Source: an uncultured Eubacteriales bacterium
GTDB taxonomy: Bacteria > Bacillota > Clostridia > Peptostreptococcales > Anaerovoracaceae
Reading direction: 5' to 3'
Length of the DNA stretch: 28,035 bases
NCBI GenBank assembly: GCA_910583765.1
Contig: CAJTYS010000047.1
Coordinates: 1-28,035, forward strand
Position numbers and translations under genes: made by a program. The notes under the pieces were generated by a model. It was not told where the DNA came from. It saw only the letters and a list, made by a program, of their open reading frames with translations, and did not search any database. Shown one piece after another: positions 14,787-22,101 of this stretch. The first letter of the stretch is position 1. Each line of letters opens with the position of its first letter.

Positions 14787-15719
14787 CTACCTCCGCTTTG
14801 CGTTTATGATCGAGAACAACTCATCATCATCATCATCATCCGCTTCTATCTCCTCAGAAAGGAATTCATCAATGAGGCTCATATCCAGATTCAGCTTCGC
14901 AGCATCCTCTAAAATGTTTTCTCTAGAAGCATTGCCCCTGGAAAAGGCTTGCTCCATATCCTGATATATGGAATTACGCACCAAAACATAATGATTTTCC
15001 ATGTTATACAGTTCATCCACACGTTTTCCGATTATCTTTATTTCTTGGAGTACTTTTTTGATAAATTCATAGTTTTCTATATACGGATCAACACTGTCAA
15101 TATATCGCTCCTCCACCAGCCTATAGATCACTGCCTTTAATGGCATTTGATATTTCGCGGTCAAGAAAATAATCAGAACGGCAAATTGATTAAAATCCAT
15201 TCCTTTCATGTTAGCGATATTCATGGTGTGACAATAATCCCGCACTTCATGTGACAACGCTTCTTCTGGCAATAGGATTTCGGCTGCGAACCTACATGCT
15301 TTCTTTTCATTAACATCTCTCAACATGCCAAAGTCACAGATGTATGGAGTCTCTTTAAATCGCTGATAATCCTTTATATAATGATAGAATTCATGCGCTG
15401 CCGTAAAGATCTGATTAACCAATGGCTTGTTGGCATTAAGAATAATATATGCGCGTTCCTTTCCTGTCGTGGGGATATACAACAAACCGTCAATTTTATC
15501 TGCGTCAAAGGGTACTAGTTCAAATCTAATATTGCCGCTCTGTTGAAGAATCCAGCCAAACACACCTGTTCCCATCGGAGCCTGCGCATAATCCACTCTT
15601 TTTTCTCTAACAAGTTTTTTAATGTCAATAATTTCATCCATTGATAGAGAATCTGTGTTAAAATCATATTCTTTTTGATAATACTGTTCAAATAGTTCAT
15701 TACAATCAATCGATGACAT
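14787..15719 (-). CDS. ImmA/IrrE-family zinc metallopeptidase
   Basis: 310 aa. Zinc-protease motif HEFYH (HEXXH) at residues 109-113, with the downstream CRFAAEILLPEEAL segment that supplies the third ligand (E147 region) in ImmA/IrrE proteins. ImmA cleaves repressor proteins of mobile elements, and partner XRE regulators are often encoded next to it, as here. The frame is open 9 codons upstream, but ATG 15719 is preferred because GAGAGGTAGC precedes it. It overlaps the XRE gene by 14 bases. The C-terminal tail has a run of six aspartates encoded by a GAT repeat, an acidic patch of unknown purpose. Confidence 0.85.
   Translation of the reverse strand: MSSIDCNELFEQYYQKEYDFNTDSLSMDEIIDIKKLVREKRVDYAQAPMGTGVFGWILQQSGNIRFELVPFDADKIDGLLYIPTTGKERAYIILNANKPLVNQIFTAAHEFYHYIKDYQRFKETPYICDFGMLRDVNEKKACRFAAEILLPEEALSHEVRDYCHTMNIANMKGMDFNQFAVLIIFLTAKYQMPLKAVIYRLVEERYIDSVDPYIENYEFIKKVLQEIKIIGKRVDELYNMENHYVLVRNSIYQDMEQAFSRGNASRENILEDAAKLNLDMSLIDEFLSEEIEADDDDDDELFSIINAKRR
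14821..14840. repeat. TCA/GAT trinucleotide microsatellite within the ImmA gene
   Basis: 20 bases of perfect TCA repeat on the plus strand, read as GAT (Asp) codons near the C-terminus of the ImmA-like protein. Unit gain or loss would change the number of Asp residues without shifting frame. Confidence 0.9.
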
Positions 15720-16050
15720 AGCTACCTCTCTTGGCCAGCAATTCATATTTTTCTTTAATACGAATACGTTCGGCCATTTCCTTTATTTTTATCTTATCAG
15801 ATTCATTCAAACTGCCCATTACATAAATTAATGAATCCGTTGTTGAATCAACAAAATACTCATCTGTGCTCTTGCCTGACAAACTGCAGATTCGACTGAG
15901 AATGTTAATGGTCGGTATCTGCTTTCCATTTTCTAACAAAGACAGTGTAGGCCTTTTGATATGAAGTTTTTCCGCAAATGTGGCTTGAGATTCTTTTCCC
16001 CGTAAATTGATCAAATCGTTACGAAATTTCGTTACATTGAACTCCTTCAT
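15706..16050 (-). CDS. XRE-family helix-turn-helix regulator
   Basis: 114 aa. The N-terminal two-thirds form a lambda-repressor-like HTH: FRNDLINLRGKESQATFAEKL, then KRPTLSLLENGKQIPTINILSRIC. The C-terminal part (residues about 75-114) is a charged helix. It begins at ATG 16050 with GAGGAGG at good spacing. The frame extends 29 codons upstream, but that longer start lies in the -10 region of the promoter at 16136-16165. It overlaps the ImmA-like gene by 14 bases. By analogy with ImmR/ImmA pairs it may repress this operon and be the substrate of the peptidase; that is inference. Confidence 0.88.
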   Translation of the reverse strand: MKEFNVTKFRNDLINLRGKESQATFAEKLHIKRPTLSLLENGKQIPTINILSRICSLSGKSTDEYFVDSTTDSLIYVMGSLNESDKIKIKEMAERIRIKEKYELLAKRGSYVID

Positions 16051-16135
16051 GTTGCTCCTCCTCAAAATAAAATCGTTAACTATTTTAACAAAACATAGGA
16101 TTATCGCTCTTAATTCTGACAAATATTTTAACTCC

Positions 16136-16165
16136 ATTATACCTTTCGTATACCCTGTTTGACAA
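16136..16165 (-). promoter_or_regulatory. Promoter of the XRE-ImmA-PIN operon
   Basis: Minus strand: TTGTCA at 16165-16160, 18-base spacer, TATAAT at 16141-16136. Leaves a leader of about 80 bases before ATG 16050. The spacer contains GTATAC and the promoter region has a repeated GGTATA, possible sites for the XRE protein. Confidence 0.7.
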
Positions 16166-16196
16166 GAGTATTCACAACTATTTTTTAATTACAACC

Positions 16197-16243
16197 AAAA
16201 AAGCCCACGACAGGCACCGCAGAATCGCAGTGCCCGTCATGGG
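16197..16243 (-). terminator. Terminator of the permease/amidohydrolase operon
   Basis: Minus-strand hairpin from 16243 to 16204: a 17-bp stem without gaps (some G-U pairs), loop GAUUCU, followed by six U residues at 16202-16197. It ends the minus-strand transcript 38 bases after the permease stop and insulates the XRE operon. Confidence 0.92.
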
Positions 16244-16280
16244 TTTGTTGCTATGTTCACTTGTGAAAGACAGAATTGCG

Positions 16281-17645
16281 TTATTCGTCCAGGCTCATGG
16301 TCACAGACTTCTTGAAGCCCTTTGTGACGATGGCCAAAATGATGATGCCGATCACCAGCCAGATGATGCCGTAGATGATGGACACGCCGCTCAAATTGAT
16401 GAGCATGTACATGGTGTAAATCGCGCCAACAAGCGGAATCAGCAGATGTCTGAAGAAATCGCCCGCGGTCCTGTTTTTGTTCTTCACATAGTAATGTCCG
16501 ATTACGGAAAGGTTTACAAACGTGAAGCCCAGCAGCGCACCGAAGTTGATGAGACAGGACGCGATTGTCAAGGAGAAGAACAGGGCAGTCAGACCAAAGG
16601 CTCCCATGATCAGGATGTTATAAGAAGGAACATGGAATTTCGGGCTGATGTATCCAAAGCATTTCTTTGGCAGCAGGCCATCTCTGCCCATGCCGAACAA
16701 TACTCTTGACGCAGACGCTACCGCATTGACAGAAGCCGCGATACAGCCGACAACATATGCCGCGATGAAGAAATAACTCATCCCCACGTTGGCCACATGC
16801 GCGATCACTTCTACCGCGCCGCCGTCCAGGTTCTGAATCTCGTTCCAAGCTGTAGGCCATGCTGCCTGCAGGACATAAGTAAAGATCACGTACATGGTAC
16901 CAACGCCCACGCAGCAGATCATGATGGCTTTTGGAATGTTCTTTGTCGGTTCGATGGCTTCTTCTCCCAGAGCCGCGATACCGTCAAATCCCAAGAATGC
17001 CAGGCACACGATGGCCGCGCCAGCCGCGATGCCGGAAACGCCGCCCATTTCTTTGAATTCAGGCGCATTGTAGAAGGCCTCCATGTTCAGATCCAATCCA
17101 TTTCCAGTGATAAAGCGGATGGTCATGATAAACAGGACTACCAGGAAAATCAGCTGGATGATGACCACTACATTGTTGAAAATGTCAGCGACTTTGATTC
17201 CCAGCAGGTTCGCGCCTGTTACGATAACTGTAAAGATAATGACCCATACCCAGATCGGCACGTTTGGAAGTGCCGCCTGCATGAAGATCGCAGATGCCAG
17301 ATAGTTGAGCATTGGCAGGAACATGTAGCCCAGCACAATGGTCCAACCTGCGATGAATCCCAGATAAGGGTTGAATGTTTCTGTCGCATAAGCATAAACA
17401 GAACCAGATGATGGGAATGCCTTTGACATCCTGCAATAGCTGTAAGCAGTGAACACCATGCATAATGTGGCCACTACGTAAGTCAAAGACACATGCCCAT
17501 GGGTCGTGTTTGTCACGATGCCATAAGTCGTGAAAAATGCCAGCGGAATGATGAACGCGATTCCGTAGAAAACAAGAGATCTCAGCTTCAAGACTCTTGC
17601 CAGTTCTGCTGGCGCAGAACCGTTTTGTCCGTTTTGGTTGCTCAT
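16281..17645 (-). CDS. APC-family amino acid/amine permease
   Basis: 454 aa integral membrane protein with about twelve hydrophobic segments. The N-terminal SLVFYGIAFIIPLAFFTTYG and SSGSVYAYATETFNPYLGFIAGW segments are the TM1 and TM2-3 signatures of the amino acid-polyamine-organocation superfamily, and FLGFDGIAALGEEA is the TM6 unwound helix. Substrate not predictable, though a small amine or amino acid is usual. ATG 17645 has AGGAGG upstream. It lies 52 bases after the amidohydrolase gene and shares its sigma-54 promoter, so the transported compound may be the amidohydrolase substrate or a relative. Confidence 0.88.
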   Translation of the reverse strand: MSNQNGQNGSAPAELARVLKLRSLVFYGIAFIIPLAFFTTYGIVTNTTHGHVSLTYVVATLCMVFTAYSYCRMSKAFPSSGSVYAYATETFNPYLGFIAGWTIVLGYMFLPMLNYLASAIFMQAALPNVPIWVWVIIFTVIVTGANLLGIKVADIFNNVVVIIQLIFLVVLFIMTIRFITGNGLDLNMEAFYNAPEFKEMGGVSGIAAGAAIVCLAFLGFDGIAALGEEAIEPTKNIPKAIMICCVGVGTMYVIFTYVLQAAWPTAWNEIQNLDGGAVEVIAHVANVGMSYFFIAAYVVGCIAASVNAVASASRVLFGMGRDGLLPKKCFGYISPKFHVPSYNILIMGAFGLTALFFSLTIASCLINFGALLGFTFVNLSVIGHYYVKNKNRTAGDFFRHLLIPLVGAIYTMYMLINLSGVSIIYGIIWLVIGIIILAIVTKGFKKSVTMSLDE

Positions 17646-17697
17646 AATTACCTCCTAATGATTGCTTTTTGTTATTTAAAAAATTTTAGAGCCTTTG

Positions 17698-18609
17698 TTA
17701 ACCAATTTCATCAAAGAGTTTCTTGTAAATCGAAGGACGATAGTCTGGACCGCCGCCCCATGGGTTGTCCTGACACTGATGGCGATTCGCCAAAGTCAAA
17801 TCAATGGTTCCCACCAGTACCTGAACCTGCTGATCCGCCGCGTCTCCCAAATAAGTCGCCACTTCTACTTCTTCAAACTCGTTTGTTTTCGGGCCAATGA
17901 TCATGCTGCCGCCGCCGCCGTAGCATCCGTGGTCCCAACCCGTGATATTGGAGCTTGCGATATAAATGGAACTGGACAGCACATGATATTCCAGATGAGG
18001 CTGATAGCACCTGATGAACGCATGATGCGCGCCTTCGTTGGGAACTTCCTGGGCCGCAAAGGTCGGATTGAGATGAAGTCTCGCCCCTTTCCACACATAG
18101 TAGCGGACCAATTCCGGAAATTGATAGTTATCATAACAGATCCCCAAGGAGATCGGTCCCCATTTGGTATCGAACATGAACGGTTTTTCGCCTCTCGCGC
18201 ACCACATGTTCTCCGAACCATATGGATGGATCTTCTGATAAGAACCGATGAGGCCTTCCGGCCCTAGTACGACCGCGGAATTGTAAAGCGTCGTATCTTC
18301 TTCTTTCAGTTTTTCCGACATGCCAAAGACAATATAAATGCCTTCTTCCTTCGCCACCTGTTCCAGAGCTTTTGTTGACGGCCCGTTGACCGTTTCCGTC
18401 ACTCTGATCTTTTCTTCCTGGGGGATGGTTTCATCAATAAACATACCATACCCCATCAAAGCCATTTCAGGAAACAGAATTAAGTCCGCGCCCCGTTTTG
18501 CCGCGGCTCTGGACATGCTGATCATTCGTCTCAGGTTCACTTCTTTTTCACCTGAATCCACTTTGAAATTCACAATCGCTACATTGATAGCATCACTTTC
18601 ATAAGCCAT
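17698..18609 (-). CDS. Nitrilase-superfamily carbon-nitrogen hydrolase (amidase-like)
   Basis: 303 aa. Catalytic triad visible: E48 in LFPEMALMGYG, K126 in YQKIHPYGSE and C158 in LGICYDNYQFPE. These enzymes hydrolyse amides, carbamoyl-amines or nitriles with a cysteine nucleophile. The segment after the cysteine (ARLHLNPTFAAQE, SSSIYIASSNITGWD) is longer than in simple omega-amidases. Substrate unknown; N-carbamoyl or omega-amide compounds are plausible because an aminotransferase and permeases are adjacent. ATG 18609 is chosen over an in-frame GTG at 18672 because TTAAAGGAGGG precedes it. First gene of a two-gene minus-strand operon. Confidence 0.87.
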   Translation of the reverse strand: MAYESDAINVAIVNFKVDSGEKEVNLRRMISMSRAAAKRGADLILFPEMALMGYGMFIDETIPQEEKIRVTETVNGPSTKALEQVAKEEGIYIVFGMSEKLKEEDTTLYNSAVVLGPEGLIGSYQKIHPYGSENMWCARGEKPFMFDTKWGPISLGICYDNYQFPELVRYYVWKGARLHLNPTFAAQEVPNEGAHHAFIRCYQPHLEYHVLSSSIYIASSNITGWDHGCYGGGGSMIIGPKTNEFEEVEVATYLGDAADQQVQVLVGTIDLTLANRHQCQDNPWGGGPDYRPSIYKKLFDEIG

Positions 18610-18701
18610 ACCTTCGTCACCCTCCTTTAAAACAATGTAAATTGGTTTTGTCGCACCGGTTTCGTATGACACCGCTCGTTTATTGACACTCTAAGTAATA
18701 T

Positions 18702-18716
18702 GCAACACTTGTGCCA
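18702..18716 (-). promoter_or_regulatory. Sigma-54 promoter of the amidohydrolase-permease operon
   Basis: Minus strand TGGCACAAGTGTTGC: GG and GC elements separated by exactly ten bases, matching the TGGCAC-N5-TTGC consensus. Predicted RNA start about 12 bases downstream, near 18690, leaving a leader of about 80 bases. A second, off-register TGGCAC copy lies at 18725-18739. Confidence 0.85.
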
Positions 18717-18996
18717 TAACAGCTTGCCATTGTGTGCCACAAAAAGGAAATCCCGCTCACCTTCTGCCCATGAACCCCATTTTTCAACAGTTTTCCCTAA
18801 TCAAAGCAGTCTGAAAAATTTCTTTTTTGTGTCTTTTATGCTTTGCGTGCGCTTGTCTCCCTTGAATCTGAAAATTGCGTATCTAATTCAAAACTTTAAT
18901 GCAATTTCAGTTTATTGATTCACTTTTGCATACGAAAACTCTGCGAACATGGGGCGATTTCTCTATATTTTCTGCTTTTTTCACCTTATTTATGAA
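18717..18996. other. Divergent control region between two sigma-54 promoters
   Basis: No convincing gene. The region lies between sigma-54 promoters firing outward on both strands and is the expected place for activator binding sites. It holds one clear dyad, CTGAAAATTGC at 18868-18878 against GCAATTTCAG at 18901-18910 (one extra A in the left arm), about 90 bases upstream of the plus-strand promoter. The word TTGCGTA or TTGCATA also recurs. Which of these binds the activator at 20549-21934 cannot be told by eye. Confidence 0.5.
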
Positions 18997-19011
18997 TGGC
19001 ACGTTTTTTGC
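18997..19011 (+). promoter_or_regulatory. Sigma-54 promoter of the class III aminotransferase
   Basis: TGGCACGTTTTTTGC: perfect -24/-12 elements with GG-N10-GC spacing. Predicted start near 19022, about 90 bases before the gene. Confidence 0.9.
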
Positions 19012-19062
19012 GTATATTATAGTTGCATATAATTACATTGCTTAGCTTACAGGAAAAAACAG

Positions 19063-19112
19063 AAAGGAGGACATGATCAACGCACTCACGCATTGATCAT
19101 GAAAACAACAAT
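19063..19112 (+). promoter_or_regulatory. Aminotransferase leader: strong SD, hairpin, then start codon
   Basis: AAAGGAGG at 19063-19070 is the only good Shine-Dalgarno sequence, yet it lies 42 bases before the start codon at 19113. Between them is a perfect 9-bp inverted repeat, CATGATCAA (19072-19080) and TTGATCATG (19093-19101), with a 12-base loop. Folding would bring the SD to within about 12 unpaired bases of the ATG. An alternative is the 7-codon frame M-I-N-A-L-T-H-stop at 19073-19096, but its ATG is only 2 bases from the SD, too close for good initiation. Confidence 0.6.
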
Positions 19113-20417
19113 ATGGAGAAGTACAACACCGAACAATCGAAGGCTCTATTTTTTGAAGCAAAACAGTATTTAGTCGATGGTGTCAGCAGTTCCTTCCATA
19201 AAGCGGAGAATGAAGAATATCCCATTTGCATGACCCATGGAAAAGGTTCTCATATGTATGATGTGGATGGCAACGAGTACATCGACTATGTGGCAGGATT
19301 CGGCCCCATGATCTTAGGCTACGCGCCTGACGTCATTAACAAAGCCGTGGCCGCACAGCTGGAAAAAGGCTCTCAATTCTCTGCGCCAACAGAAGATCTG
19401 TGTAAACTGGCGAAAAAGCTGGTAGAAATCATCCCTTGCGCGGAAATGGTCAGCTTCCAAAGCTCCGGCACAGAGGCCAACATGCACGCTTGGCGAGTGG
19501 CAAGAGCTTATACTGGAAAAATGAAGATCGTGAAGTTTGAAGGCCAGTATCACGGATGGGCTGATGAACAAAAAGTCACCATTGGCGCTGGTTCTGTCAA
19601 CGAACTGGGACCAAAGGAAAGCATCAACAGGCTCATGAACACTGCGGGCCAGAGGACCCATACCGCGGACGATCTGGTTCTCGCGCCTTGGAATGATCTG
19701 AAGGCTCTGGAAGAAATTTTGGACAAGCAGGCTGATGAAATCGCCGCTGTGCTCATGGAACCTTATATGTGTGACGAGGGTCCGATCCTGGCAAAAGAAG
19801 GCTATCTGGCAGGCGTGAAAGAATTATGTCAGAAGCATAACGTGCTGCTGATCTTTGATGAGGTCATCACTGGCTTCCGTCTGTCCCTGGGCGGCGCGCA
19901 GCAGTATTTCGGCGTGACCCCTGATTTGGCAGTGTTCGGCAAAGCCATTGCTGCCGGCATTTCTCTTTCCATGATCTGTGGCAGAAAGGAATTGATGGAA
20001 AAAGTACATCCTTCCGGCACCTTTAACGCGACGCCGATCGCTGTGGCCGCGTCTTTAGCCACCATCGCTGAGCTGGAGAAACCAGGGGTTTATGAAAAAA
20101 TGGACGCCCTGGGCAAAAAGCTGACAGATGGCCTCATGGCTCTGGGCAAAAAGCATGGCATAAAAGTCTACGCCAATCATCACAACGCCATCTGCCAGAT
20201 GCAGCTGGGCATTGAACGGGCTCCGGAAGATTTCCGAGACTGCCTGGAAAACGTGGATAGAAAGGCCTATGACAAGCTTTACCTTCTGGCTAGGGACTAC
20301 GGCGTTCGGCTCACCTCTGCCAGAGGCAGGATTTACCTTTCCACTGCGCATACAGAAGCGGACATTGAAAAAACACTGGAAGTGTTCGACCATGTGTTTC
20401 CAATGCTGAAAGCATAA
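19113..20417 (+). CDS. Class III PLP aminotransferase, GSA-aminomutase-like
   Basis: 434 aa. The PLP-binding lysine is K277 in VFGKAIAAGISL, with D249-E250 in LLIFDEVITGFR contacting the cofactor ring and QSSGTEANMHA (about 116-126) binding phosphate. The overall order follows glutamate-1-semialdehyde aminomutase/beta-amino acid aminotransferases: YDVDGNEYIDYVAGFGPMILGY at the N-terminus and KFEGQYHGWADE. True GSA aminomutase is unlikely given the sigma-54 promoter and catabolic setting; deamination of an omega- or beta-amino acid is more plausible. The next in-frame codons upstream of ATG 19113 include a stop (19074-19076) and no standard start, so the start is firm despite lacking an adjacent SD. 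A terminator follows. Confidence 0.88.
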   Translation: MEKYNTEQSKALFFEAKQYLVDGVSSSFHKAENEEYPICMTHGKGSHMYDVDGNEYIDYVAGFGPMILGYAPDVINKAVAAQLEKGSQFSAPTEDLCKLAKKLVEIIPCAEMVSFQSSGTEANMHAWRVARAYTGKMKIVKFEGQYHGWADEQKVTIGAGSVNELGPKESINRLMNTAGQRTHTADDLVLAPWNDLKALEEILDKQADEIAAVLMEPYMCDEGPILAKEGYLAGVKELCQKHNVLLIFDEVITGFRLSLGGAQQYFGVTPDLAVFGKAIAAGISLSMICGRKELMEKVHPSGTFNATPIAVAASLATIAELEKPGVYEKMDALGKKLTDGLMALGKKHGIKVYANHHNAICQMQLGIERAPEDFRDCLENVDRKAYDKLYLLARDYGVRLTSARGRIYLSTAHTEADIEKTLEVFDHVFPMLKA

Positions 20418-20441
20418 GTTCAAATCCATGCGTATATCTGA

Positions 20442-20482
20442 CCATAGAAAGAGCCGATACTCTTTCTATGGCATATTTTTTT
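20442..20482 (+). terminator. Terminator after the aminotransferase gene
   Basis: Perfect 12-bp stem CCATAGAAAGAG (20442-20453) and CTCTTTCTATGG (20460-20471), loop CCGATA, then a T run at 20476-20482. The hairpin separates the sigma-54 aminotransferase transcript from the regulator gene. Confidence 0.93.
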
Positions 20483-20489
20483 CAGCCCA

Positions 20490-20518
20490 TTGCAGTACAA
20501 ATGGGAATCCATTATAAT
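20490..20518 (+). promoter_or_regulatory. Sigma-70 promoter of the first sigma-54 activator
   Basis: TTGCAG at 20490-20495, 17-base spacer, TATAAT at 20513-20518. Predicted start near 20525. It sets the regulator start at 20549, not at the in-frame ATG at 20468 that lies in the terminator. Confidence 0.8.
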
Positions 20519-20548
20519 GATTTTATTGTAGTAAAGCGGGGCGTTATT

Positions 20549-21934
20549 ATGGAAAACAATTTATTCAAAAACGATAATTTTATTATTTCTGTTCTGGAAA
20601 ACTCCTATGACGGCATCTACATCACCAACAAAGACGGTCTGACCCTCTATGTGAACCGAGCTTACGAAAAGCTGGCGGGCCACAGCCGCTGCGCGTATGT
20701 GGGGAAATACATGTCTGATCTCATGGCATCCGGACTTATGAAAACCTATATCACCAAAGACGTGGTGTCCACTGGGCAAAGCATCACAGTCAACGAGACA
20801 CTTGCCTCTGGGAAGGACGTTTTGATCACAGGAAATCCGGTCTTTGACGACAATGGGCAAGTCACCACAGTTGTCACTAATGTGCGGGACATGTCGGAGA
20901 TCTTTGCCTTGAGAAGAAAGCAGGAGCTCTCCGATCAGATCCTTTCTCTGTATCACAAACAATACAACACTTCTGATTTAGATGACATCGTATGTGAAAG
21001 TCCCAGCACCGTTGCCGTGTTCAATATCGCGCAAAAGGTCGCCTCCAAGGACTCCACCGTCCTGCTCACCGGAGAAACAGGGGTGGGAAAAGAAATCGTG
21101 GCCAAATATATCCATTGCAATAGTTCGCGCAAAGAAAACAGCTATATCAAAATCAACTGCGGCGCGATTCCCGAAAACCTGTTGGAATCCGAGCTTTTCG
21201 GATATGTGGGCGGCGCGTTCACTGGCGCGGATCCCAATGGAAAGTTAGGCGTGTTTGAAATGGCTAACAAAGGCACTCTATTTTTAGATGAGATTGGCGA
21301 ACTGCCTCTCAGCCTCCAGTCCTCTCTGCTGCGAGTGCTCCAGGACGGTGAAATCACTCGGATCGGTGACACCGAGAGCCGAAAGGTGGATGTGCGCATC
21401 ATCGCGGCCACCAATCGGGTCCTGCCTGACATGCTGAAAGCAGGTACCTTCCGAGAAGACCTGTATTACCGTCTCAATGTGATCTCGGTTCATATCCCAC
21501 CGCTTCGGGAGCGGCGAGAAGACATTCCTGCTCTAACAGAAATGTTCATCGAAAAGCTGAACAAGCGGTACGGATATCATCGAAAGGCCTCTAACTCTTT
21601 TCTTTTGGAGTTGATGACCATGAATTGGCCTGGAAACATCCGAGAACTGTTCAATTTTATTGAAAGGCAGTTTGTCATCACAGACACAGACATCCTATCT
21701 TCCGTATCTTACTCGGACATCACCAGCGCTCCGGATGGTTCTGCTTCTCTCTTGTCAGCAGAAGACCGCAATGTGTTCCACTTGAACAAAGTCGTGGCCG
21801 CCATTGAAGCGTCACTCATCAAAACATCGCTGAAAAAATACAAAACCACAAAGGAAGCCGCTGAATTTCTGGGCATCAGCCAGCCTACTTTTTCCCGAAA
21901 ATACAACAAGTATAAAAATATGGGGCTGCTATAA
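20549..21934 (+). CDS. PAS-domain sigma-54-dependent transcriptional activator
   Basis: 461 aa. A single PAS sensor domain (about 10-118, ENSYDGIYITNKDG to NVRDMSE), an AAA+ core with Walker A GETGVGKE at 175-182, the sigma-54 contact loop GAFTGA at 222-227 and Walker B TLFLDE at 243-248, and a C-terminal Fis-type HTH (TTKEAAEFLGISQPTFSRKY). Such enhancer-binding proteins use ATP to open sigma-54 promoters. No receiver domain, so it probably senses a small molecule directly. Its position next to the divergent sigma-54 promoters at 18702-18716 and 18997-19011 makes those the likely targets. RBS is weak (GCGGGGCG). Close paralogue at 24266-26074. Confidence 0.92.
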   Translation: MENNLFKNDNFIISVLENSYDGIYITNKDGLTLYVNRAYEKLAGHSRCAYVGKYMSDLMASGLMKTYITKDVVSTGQSITVNETLASGKDVLITGNPVFDDNGQVTTVVTNVRDMSEIFALRRKQELSDQILSLYHKQYNTSDLDDIVCESPSTVAVFNIAQKVASKDSTVLLTGETGVGKEIVAKYIHCNSSRKENSYIKINCGAIPENLLESELFGYVGGAFTGADPNGKLGVFEMANKGTLFLDEIGELPLSLQSSLLRVLQDGEITRIGDTESRKVDVRIIAATNRVLPDMLKAGTFREDLYYRLNVISVHIPPLRERREDIPALTEMFIEKLNKRYGYHRKASNSFLLELMTMNWPGNIRELFNFIERQFVITDTDILSSVSYSDITSAPDGSASLLSAEDRNVFHLNKVVAAIEASLIKTSLKKYKTTKEAAEFLGISQPTFSRKYNKYKNMGLL

Positions 21935-21956
21935 AAGTCACATTTTCCCCTCTGCT

Positions 21957-21979
21957 GCCGGCCCTGCCGGCCTTTCTTT
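21957..21979 (+). terminator. Possible terminator of the first sigma-54 activator
   Basis: GCCGGC (21957-21962), three-base loop, GCCGGC (21966-21971), followed by CTTTCTTT. The stem is short and the T run interrupted, so efficiency is uncertain, but position 23 bases after the stop codon fits. Confidence 0.45.
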
Positions 21980-21983
21980 GCGC

Positions 21984-22022
21984 AAAAAAATCACGCGCAA
22001 ACAGCTTTTTGCCGCCTGCGCG
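21984..22022 (-). terminator. Terminator of the second APC permease gene
   Basis: Minus-strand hairpin: 12-bp stem CGCGCAGGCGGC (22022-22011) against GCUGUUUGCGCG (22005-21994, with G-U pairs), loop AAAAA, then UGA and seven U residues at 21990-21984. Strong rho-independent form, 80 bases after the permease stop. Confidence 0.87.
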
Positions 22023-22101
22023 CAATGATTCTCGTCAGTTTTACGATCAATATTGTCGTCATTTCGTCATGTCCGGTTTATAGGAGGTTCATGCTTCTTG
22101 C

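Noticed and set aside
19073..19096. Seven-codon leader peptide as a separate coding feature
   Set aside because: Its ATG is only 2 bases from the SD and there is no codon-run signature of attenuation; kept only as an alternative in the leader entry.
20468..20548. Longer start for the first sigma-54 activator
   Set aside because: The upstream ATG is inside the terminator stem and ahead of the sigma-70 promoter at 20490-20518.
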